A stretch of 5,152 nt of DNA, from contig JACDEQ010000069.1 in NCBI GenBank assembly GCA_013816225.1, positions 4,279 to 9,430 on the forward strand, in the 5' to 3' direction. Shown in pieces: positions 1-4,397 of the stretch (position 1 is its first letter; every line of letters starts with the position of its first letter). The notes under the pieces were generated by a model that was not told the origin of the DNA, did no database searches, and saw only the letters and a program-made list of their open reading frames with translations. The stretch is from Armatimonadota bacterium. Lineage in GTDB: Bacteria > Armatimonadota > Fimbriimonadia > Fimbriimonadales > ATM1. A program made the translations under genes and the position numbers.

Positions 1-660
1 CATCAAAACGCGGCTGCTCGCGCCGATGCCGATGGCACCGCCGCTGCCGCCTTCGCCGACCACCATGGAAATCGTCGGCACGCCGAGCGAAAACATCTTG
101 AACATCCCCGCCGCGATCGCTTCGCTGATGCCTCGCGACTCGCTCTCCACGCCGGGGTCCGCGGCGGGCGTGTCGATGAAGCTGACGATCGGCAACCCGA
201 ACCGATCCGCCATGTCGAATAAACGAATGGCTTTGCGGTAGCCCTCGGGCTTCGCCATCCCGAAATTGCGAAACTGCCTGCCCTTCAGGTCGCGCGCCTT
301 CTGGTGGCCCACGATCACGCAGCTGTGCGAGCCGATCTTGCCCAGACCACCGATGATTGCCTTGTCGTCGGCATGGCGCCGATCACCATGAAGCTCCACC
401 CAGTCCGCGACGATCGCGCCCACGTAGTCCAAAGCATACGGCCTCTTCTCCGCTCGCGAAAGCAGCACTCGCTCCCAAGGACCCAGGCGGCCGTACTTCA
501 CTCTAATATAGTTATCCCGGCTTCGCTCCAGGTTTTGAATCTGATGCTCCATTGCTTCGGCCCGCGCCGGGGATTCCTTTCCCTGAAGCGTCCTCAGCTT
601 GACGATACCTTCCTCGAGTTCCAGCAGGGGCCGCTCCCATTCGCGCCACGTCTTCGCCAT
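1..660 (-). CDS. accA: Acetyl-CoA carboxylase carboxyltransferase subunit alpha, 3'-truncated by window edge
   Basis: AccA pairs with AccD to transfer the carboxyl group from carboxybiotin (on the BCCP protein) to acetyl-CoA, giving malonyl-CoA in the cytoplasm. The first 220 residues are visible, against roughly 320 in typical family members; the C-terminus lies beyond position 1. Seen in order: a charged helical N-terminus (about residues 1-50), ELHGDR (89-94) with ADDKAIIGG, GHQKARD (118-124), RNFGMAKPEGYRKA (131-144), FIDTP (161-165) and GEGGSGGA (202-209), the glycine-rich oxyanion loop of the family. The ATG at 660-658 shares its A with the accD stop (TGATG), so translation is probably coupled to accD; this also fixes the start. 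Odd: where most AccA proteins read DTPGAYPG followed by an AEERGQ-like stretch, this one reads DTPAADPG followed by ESESRGI (residues 163-178). Identification is very secure from motif order and the accD neighbour. Confidence 0.97.
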   Translation of the reverse strand, partial: MAKTWREWERPLLELEEGIVKLRTLQGKESPARAEAMEHQIQNLERSRDNYIRVKYGRLGPWERVLLSRAEKRPYALDYVGAIVADWVELHGDRRHADDKAIIGGLGKIGSHSCVIVGHQKARDLKGRQFRNFGMAKPEGYRKAIRLFDMADRFGLPIVSFIDTPAADPGVESESRGISEAIAAGMFKMFSLGVPTISMVVGEGGSGGAIGIGASSRVLM

Positions 661-1460
661 CAGCCTCCGTTCCCCAGGTGGCGGATGAGCGTCGCCAAGA
701 TGACACGCATGTCCCGTCGCCGAACTATCTTGTCGACCATGCCGTGCTCCAAGTTGAACTCGCTCGTTTGGAAATTGTCCGGGGGCTTTTTGCCCGAGGC
801 AGCCTGCGCCGCAACCCGCGCACCGGCGAAACCCACGAGGGCGCCCGGCTCGGCGAGAATAATGTCGGCGAGGCTCGCGTAGCTGGCGAGAACACCAGCC
901 ATGGTGGGGTCGGTAAACACGCATATAAACGGCGCGACCTTCGACAGCTTTTCGCACGCCGCAGCAGTCTTCGCCATTTGCATTAGGCTATAGAGACCCT
1001 CCTGCATCCGCGCACCCCCGCTCGCGGTGAAGATGACAGCTGAGATTTTCTCTTCGGCGGCGAGTTCGAGTGTGCGGGTGACCTTCTCACCAGCCAGAGA
1101 TCCCATGCTGCCTCCCATGAAGGCGAAATCCGACACCGCCGCAGAAACCGGCATCCCGTCGATCTTCGCCCGGCCCCGCACGATGGGGTCGTTCCTAACC
1201 GTCTTGGCCGATGCGGAGGCAAGCTTCTGCCTATATTCCGGGAACTCAAGCGGATCGGCAGATTGCAATCCGGCGTCGAACTCCTCGAAGGACCCCGCAT
1301 CGAACGTGATCCGAATCCGGTCGCCGGCCGAAAGACGGAAATGGTGTTCGCAGTTAGGACAAACGCGATCGTTGGCATCGAGCTCCTTGGTAAGAAGCAC
1401 CTTCCGGCATTTGTCGCACCGAAGGAACGCATCTGGATGTACTCGGGTCCTGCTGCGCAA
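660..1460 (-). CDS. accD: Acetyl-CoA carboxylase carboxyltransferase subunit beta (TTG start)
   Basis: Beta subunit of the acetyl-CoA carboxylase carboxyltransferase; it forms the acetyl-CoA-facing half of the active site with AccA. It has 266 residues, slightly shorter than usual (about 280-305). Seen: a four-cysteine zinc ribbon (C15, C18, C34, C37; CX2C-X15-CX2C), FMGGSMGSLAGEKVTR (114-129), ASGGARMQEG (146-155), TDPTMAGV (183-190), AEPGALVGFAGARV (203-216) and SEFNLEHGMVDKIV (233-246). TTG at 1460-1458 is the only plausible start: the frame is open back to the TAA at 1511-1509 and has no ATG, GTG or other TTG before the zinc ribbon. A GGAG lies 13 bases upstream (1477-1474), a long spacing, so initiation may be modest. 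The family's usual Gly-Gly in the TDPT(M/T)GGV loop is Ala-Gly here (A188). It lies 48 bases after the propeller-PDZ gene and overlaps accA by one base. Confidence 0.97.
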   Translation of the reverse strand: MRSRTRVHPDAFLRCDKCRKVLLTKELDANDRVCPNCEHHFRLSAGDRIRITFDAGSFEEFDAGLQSADPLEFPEYRQKLASASAKTVRNDPIVRGRAKIDGMPVSAAVSDFAFMGGSMGSLAGEKVTRTLELAAEEKISAVIFTASGGARMQEGLYSLMQMAKTAAACEKLSKVAPFICVFTDPTMAGVLASYASLADIILAEPGALVGFAGARVAAQAASGKKPPDNFQTSEFNLEHGMVDKIVRRRDMRVILATLIRHLGNGG

Positions 1461-1479
1461 GGGCTGTATATTACTCCAA

Positions 1480-1508
1480 GCGAGGCGACCCGTCTCGACG
1501 GGCGAGGC
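1480..1508 (-). other. Intergenic hairpin flanked by GCGAGGC direct repeats, ahead of accD
   Basis: The 48-base gap between the propeller-PDZ gene and accD contains a small inverted repeat, CCCGT (1489-1493) and ACGGG (1498-1502) around a four-base loop. It is flanked by two direct copies of GCGAGGC (1480-1486 and 1502-1508, as written on the plus strand). There is no U-run after the stem on the transcribed strand, so it does not look like an intrinsic terminator. It sits just upstream of the accD GGAG and could affect mRNA stability or accD initiation, or it may be chance in GC-rich DNA. Confidence 0.3.
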
Positions 1509-2912
1509 TTAACTTAGCCAACTGGCGAAGCCGAGGAGGTGCTTGGCTAGCCAAAGCGGCGCCTCCACGTTTCGCCCCGTCGGGTGTTCCGGGGTGACCG
1601 TGAGGATCACCTCGTTGCCATCCCGGACTACCGTCACTTGGACGGCTTGGCCGGGTTCCGCCGTTTCGAATATGTACTGGATGTCCTCGATCGAGGCGAT
1701 CTTCTTGTCGCCCCACTCGATGATCCTGTCGCCGGCTTTCAAGCCGCCCTTTTCAGCGGGCGAGCCTTCCCCGACGCCTGAAAGCAGCAACCCGGGCCCC
1801 TGATCGGCATAGTCCGGAATCAGCCCCACGCGCACGCGTCGAGTTCCGCCGGGAGCGGGAGGCGCCGGCGGTTCGGGTGCATTTTCCACCCAATCCGCCA
1901 CGAAAATGTTGGTCTCGCCGCGCACCTTCGCGTTGCGGTTGCCCGCCCAAATCAGCCGCTTGCCGTCGCGCGTGAACATCGGAAACCCGTCGAACTTGGG
2001 GGTAAAGGTGATCCTCTGCAAACTTGTTCCGTCGACGTCGATCATGTAGAGATCGAACTCCCGCCCCTTCGGGTCGCCCACGTTAGAGCTGAAGATAATC
2101 TGCTTGTTGTTGGGATGAAGGAACGGGGCGAAGGAGGCCGCGCCCAGCTTCGTGACCTGCCTCTGATTCTTTCCGTTCGCGTCCATGATCCAAATTTCGA
2201 GCTTGGATGGGCGCACGAGGTGCTCCTTTAGAAGCGCCCTGTAATCCTCACGCTCCTTCTCGCTTTCGATCAGGTCGCGGCGAAAAACGATTTTCTGCGA
2301 GTCCCAGCTCACGAACGGCCCGCCGTCGTACCCCTCGTTATCCGTCAGCCGCTCGATGTTCCGGCCGAAAAGGTCCGACCGATAGATCTCCAAATCCCCA
2401 TCGCGCGTGCTCGTAAACGTCATGAACTTGCCGTTCGGCGCAACGGTGGTCTCCGCATAGTAATGCTTGCCGTTGCCCAAAAGCTTCCGCCGCCTCTCGC
2501 CGTCTTCTTTGCCGCGGAAGATTCCGAACAAAGGATTCACGCGCCAGACATAACCCTTGCTCATGTCCGGCTTCGGCGCCGGGCGCGGGTCTTTCCAGTC
2601 GGTGGTGCTATAGACGATCTCCCCGTTCGGCAGAAAGTAGCCGCACGTGCACCGCCCCTCGCCGCTCGACACCAGCGTCTTGCCCGAGCCGTCCGCGTTC
2701 ATCACCATGATCTGCTCGTCGGGCCATTCGGGCTGGGTGGTCTGGTAGATGATCTTAGTGCCGTCGGCGTTCCAGTACGCTTCGGCGTTCTGACCGCCGA
2801 ACGTGAGCTGGCGGATGTTGACGATGTGCCGCTCGGACGAGTGCCTCAGGAGGGCGTCATTCGCCACGCCGGCGGGGTCTTGGAGGGCAGAAACAATAAG
2901 GAGGGCAATCAT
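1509..2912 (-). CDS. TolB/PD40-type beta-propeller protein with C-terminal PDZ domain
   Basis: 467 residues; the exact role is unknown. Residues about 33-342 show repeated propeller-blade signatures: IRQLTFGG...WNADGTKIIYQ...IMVMNADG, GYFLPNGEIVYST, VAPNGKFMTFTSTRDGDLEIYRSD, GPFVSWDSQKIVF, LEIWIMDANGKNQRQVT, FAPFLHPNNKQIIFSSN, LYMIDVDGTSLQRITF and PMFTRDGKRLIWAGNRN, giving about six blades. A charged insertion (about 213-236) interrupts blade four. A proline-rich linker (345-355) leads to a PDZ domain (about 358-441) with GVGEGSPAEKGGLKAGDRIIEWGDK and a VTVVRDG strand. The N-terminus (MIALLIVSALQ) is hydrophobic but short and lacks the usual positive charges, so export is likely but not certain. 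The start ATG has no close ribosome site; GGAAGG lies 17 bases upstream. Propellers of this kind usually bind proteins or polymers in the periplasm, and PDZ domains bind peptide C-termini. The PDZ resembles those at the C-terminus of M28 aminopeptidases, but no peptidase domain is present. It shares the operon with accD and accA. Confidence 0.88.
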   Translation of the reverse strand: MIALLIVSALQDPAGVANDALLRHSSERHIVNIRQLTFGGQNAEAYWNADGTKIIYQTTQPEWPDEQIMVMNADGSGKTLVSSGEGRCTCGYFLPNGEIVYSTTDWKDPRPAPKPDMSKGYVWRVNPLFGIFRGKEDGERRRKLLGNGKHYYAETTVAPNGKFMTFTSTRDGDLEIYRSDLFGRNIERLTDNEGYDGGPFVSWDSQKIVFRRDLIESEKEREDYRALLKEHLVRPSKLEIWIMDANGKNQRQVTKLGAASFAPFLHPNNKQIIFSSNVGDPKGREFDLYMIDVDGTSLQRITFTPKFDGFPMFTRDGKRLIWAGNRNAKVRGETNIFVADWVENAPEPPAPPAPGGTRRVRVGLIPDYADQGPGLLLSGVGEGSPAEKGGLKAGDRIIEWGDKKIASIEDIQYIFETAEPGQAVQVTVVRDGNEVILTVTPEHPTGRNVEAPLWLAKHLLGFASWLS

Positions 2913-2948
2913 GCTAGGGCAATAGATTACCTTCCCGAAGCTTTGCCC

Positions 2949-3362
2949 TCAGACCGCCGCCAACGTCGTCACCTGAATTCCTACGCGGTTCAAGTTCACT
3001 GAGTTGTTCGCGCCGTTAACCGTGACCTCGACCTCGAAGCTGACCTTGATCTTGCCCGATTGGTCGTCCCAATCCGCGTCGATGGAATCCACCCGGTGAC
3101 GGCTGAAACCGAAAGCGCTGGCCTGCTCGCTAACGTCCAGGAGCGATATCATCGCGGTCGCCTTGACGAACTGCCCCGGTGTAAGAACGGGATCGATAAG
3201 CGCGACGAAGGTCTCCTGCTGGTTGGCAGTGCCGCCTGACGAAAAGGCCCCAATAGCTCCGTCGGCGACACCCGTCGTGATGAACAGCCTGTTCGCGTTG
3301 CCCGGCCCCGCTACGACGACCTCCATGACCTGCAAGTTCTGAATCTGAATTGTTTGTGGCAT
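2949..3362 (-). CDS. Hypothetical beta-rich protein, first gene of the acc operon
   Basis: 137 residues; not recognised as any named family. The sequence alternates hydrophobic and polar residues in many short stretches (MEVVVAG, NRLFITTGV, TFVALIDPVL, KATAMISLLDV, KIKVSFEVEVTVNG, NRVGIQVTTLA), which suggests a single-domain beta-sandwich. There is no signal peptide, membrane segment or cysteine, so it is probably a soluble cytoplasmic protein unless exported by an unconventional route. The ATG at 3362-3360 is fixed by an excellent AAGGAGAGGAG ribosome site ending two bases upstream of it. The stop lies 36 bases before the propeller-PDZ gene, so both are probably co-transcribed with accD and accA. 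Reality as a gene is supported by the ribosome site, a TACAAT box upstream and protein-like composition. Function is unknown. Confidence 0.75.
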   Translation of the reverse strand: MPQTIQIQNLQVMEVVVAGPGNANRLFITTGVADGAIGAFSSGGTANQQETFVALIDPVLTPGQFVKATAMISLLDVSEQASAFGFSRHRVDSIDADWDDQSGKIKVSFEVEVTVNGANNSVNLNRVGIQVTTLAAV

Positions 3363-3364
3363 TG

Positions 3365-3375
3365 CTCCTCTCCTT
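3365..3375 (-). promoter_or_regulatory. Strong ribosome binding site
   Basis: Reads AAGGAGAGGAG on the minus strand, with the AAGGAG seven bases and a second AGGAG two bases before the ATG at 3362. It is the only near-consensus Shine-Dalgarno sequence in the window, and it fixes the start of the 137-residue gene. The other genes here have weak or badly spaced ones. Confidence 0.8.
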
Positions 3376-3385
3376 GAACGCCTCT

Positions 3386-3391
3386 ATTGTA
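3386..3391 (-). promoter_or_regulatory. Likely -10 box of the operon promoter
   Basis: TACAAT on the minus strand, one base off the TATAAT consensus. Transcription would start near 3379, giving a leader of about 16 bases that includes the AAGGAG site. No good -35 hexamer is found 16-18 bases upstream (candidates TGCCGA and GTGCCG are poor), so the promoter may need an activator or use another sigma factor. Confidence 0.5.
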
Positions 3392-3398
3392 CGCAAAA

Positions 3399-3408
3399 AG
3401 TGGCCACT
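3399..3408. promoter_or_regulatory. Perfect 10-base palindrome in the promoter spacer
   Basis: AGTGGCCACT is a perfect palindrome lying just upstream of the TACAAT box, where a repressor could block RNA polymerase, and in the gap shared by two divergent genes. Palindromes of this length arise by chance several times in 5 kb, so only its position makes it worth listing. Confidence 0.25.
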
Positions 3409-3456
3409 CGGCACGCGGTCACGGCTTAGCGCAGAGGATCATACATACTTGCAGGC

Positions 3457-3810
3457 ATGAAGCAAGACGTTGTCCTGCACCCCAGGCTCCACCTCCTGAT
3501 CTTCATAGCTTTGGGCGCGATCAGCGCGAACATCCTTGTCTCGTACGCAGCCGGTGAGGAGCGCTTCGTCATGAAGATCCAGCGGGATCTGGAGCGCCTT
3601 GACCAAGTGAACTCGACACCACAATCGCGAGCGTTGCTTCAGGCGGCGCAAGAACGGTTGGACTTTAACCGCCTGGCGGTCCGCCTCGGCTTTCCGGCGT
3701 TCATTGTCACCGCTATCGCGGCATGGTGGTTTGGCGTGTGGTCGCTCAGGGCGGCAATCAAGGGCAAGGGCCATCCTGGCGCGGAAGCCGCGCCTCCGGA
3801 TAGTGGCTAG
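3457..3810 (+). CDS. Hypothetical small membrane protein, two transmembrane helices
   Basis: 117 residues; family not recognised. Two hydrophobic helices are visible, about residues 12-32 (LLIFIALGAISANILVSYAA) and 78-98 (GFPAFIVTAIAAWWFGVW). Between them lies a charged, heptad-like amphipathic stretch of about 45 residues (ERFVMKIQRDLERLDQV, then LLQAAQERLDFNRLAVRL). Basic residues at K2, R10, R98, K102 and K104 predict both ends in the cytoplasm, with the helical stretch outside. The C-terminal tail is short and Pro/Ala-rich. The ATG at 3457 has no real ribosome site (only GCAGG nearby); a weak CATACT box at 3444-3449 lies seven bases upstream, which would allow leaderless initiation. It is divergent from the acc operon across 94 bases. 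The membrane pattern and codon use support a real gene; the role is unknown. Confidence 0.65.
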   Translation: MKQDVVLHPRLHLLIFIALGAISANILVSYAAGEERFVMKIQRDLERLDQVNSTPQSRALLQAAQERLDFNRLAVRLGFPAFIVTAIAAWWFGVWSLRAAIKGKGHPGAEAAPPDSG

Positions 3811-4025
3811 AACAAACCCTTACGGAGTCGTCGAAACCTGCACGATGTCTACCAGATGCCGATTGGAGTGTCGCCGTCCAGGTACCGCGCACGATACTTC
3901 CGAACCTCCTGCTGCCCGGCGACGAGCGGTGGGTGCGTGTCGATATAAGAAGTGGAGAAGTTGCAAAAAGATTTGAAAGAGTTTGTCGAATCGTTACTCG
4001 CAAACTAGGTTAATTGCGTCACCGC
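3811..4025. other. Intergenic region with relic-like open fragments, no intact gene
   Basis: This 215-base gap separates the small membrane-protein gene from the convergent HIT gene. No intact gene is convincing. In the frame ending with TAA at 4011-4013, the stretch from 3804 stays open and reads like protein (for example WSVAVQVPRTILPNLL, then ERWVRVDIRSGEVAKRF), but it has no ATG, GTG or TTG before its middle. An ATG at 3845 is one frame off. This could be the 3' part of a decayed gene. The left part is GC-rich like its surroundings; from about 3941 to 4015 it becomes noticeably richer in A and T. I see no clear intrinsic terminator for either flanking gene. Confidence 0.35.
3952..4008 (+). 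pseudogene. Possible 5' relic of a nucleotidyltransferase (AbiEii-like) gene
   Basis: From a GTG at 3952 the frame reads MEKLQKDLKEFVESLLAN (first residue GTG-coded) and then stops at TAG (4006-4008). From memory, this resembles the opening residues of small AbiEii/MNT-type nucleotidyltransferase proteins, which typically start with a DLKEF-like helix followed by a (V)xYLVVGG motif. Here the VGG motif is absent and the frame is stopped at once. The A/T-richer composition differs from the flanking genes. The match is short, and an overlapping frame is also open, so chance is a serious alternative. Confidence 0.2.
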
Positions 4026-4361
4026 CTAACCCGGAGGCCAAGCCATCGTCCGACCACCTAAAACGTGTACATGCAGGTGAAACACGGTCTGCCCCGCCTG
4101 CTGGCCGCTGTTGATCACCACACGATAGCCCGCCCGATCGATGCCCTCTTGCCTGGCGATTTCGGAAGCCGCCAGCAGAAGCGACTGCAAATCGTCGTCG
4201 AGTGACGCCGAAGCCAAGCCGTCGATATGCTTCTTGGGAACGATCAGCACATGCGTCGGCGCCTGCGGATTCAAGTCCCGGAAGGCCAAGCACGCGTCGT
4301 TTTCGAAAACCATATCAGCCGGAATCTCGCGGGCAACGATCTTGCAAAAGAGACAGTCCAT
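4026..4361 (-). CDS. HIT family (HINT-type) nucleotide-binding hydrolase
   Basis: 111 residues, a full-length HINT-type protein. These soluble homodimers hydrolyse nucleoside phosphoramidates and related AMP-linked compounds; the physiological substrate in bacteria is often unclear. Seen: CLFC at residues 3-6, which with H45 in PKKHI (and a second histidine) matches the zinc-binding HINT subgroup; EIPADMVFENDACLAFRDLNPQAPTH (12-37, quoted in part: RDLNPQAPTHVLIVPKKHI is diagnostic); NSG (84-86); and the catalytic histidine triad HLHVHV (H95, H97, H99) followed by LGGR. The C-terminus ends soon after in MAWPPG, as is usual. The ATG at 4361 aligns with the normal family start, although there is no good ribosome site upstream. 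It is divergent from the M48 peptidase gene with 36 bases between the starts. Confidence 0.95.
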   Translation of the reverse strand: MDCLFCKIVAREIPADMVFENDACLAFRDLNPQAPTHVLIVPKKHIDGLASASLDDDLQSLLLAASEIARQEGIDRAGYRVVINSGQQAGQTVFHLHVHVLGGRTMAWPPG

Positions 4362-4397
4362 CGCAACCGGAGATTACCGCAGCCCGTACCTCGTAGG
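4362..4397. promoter_or_regulatory. Very short divergent promoter region (HIT / M48 peptidase)
   Basis: Only 36 bases separate the two divergent ATGs, so any promoters here must overlap each other or extend into the coding sequences. On the minus strand, TAATCT (4376-4371), within GGTAATCT, fits the TANNNT form of a -10 box and lies nine bases before the HIT start. On the plus strand only a weak TACCTC (4387-4392) is seen five bases before the peptidase start. Neither ATG has a proper Shine-Dalgarno sequence, so short-leader or leaderless mRNAs are plausible. Confidence 0.35.

Noticed and set aside
1480..1508. Intrinsic terminator between the propeller-PDZ gene and accD
   Set aside because: The stem is only five base pairs and no U-run follows it, so it would not be expected to stop transcription.
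304..1512. Several plus-strand open frames of 84-192 residues opposite accA and accD
   Set aside because: They are antisense to well-identified genes, are rich in Arg, Pro and Ser, and match no family.
2463..3002. A 179-residue plus-strand open frame
   Set aside because: It is antisense to the propeller-PDZ gene and runs into the next gene; composition is shadow-like.
3758..4003. An 81-residue minus-strand open frame through the gap
   Set aside because: Arg/Ser-rich, overlaps the end of the membrane-protein gene, no ribosome site and no recognisable motif.
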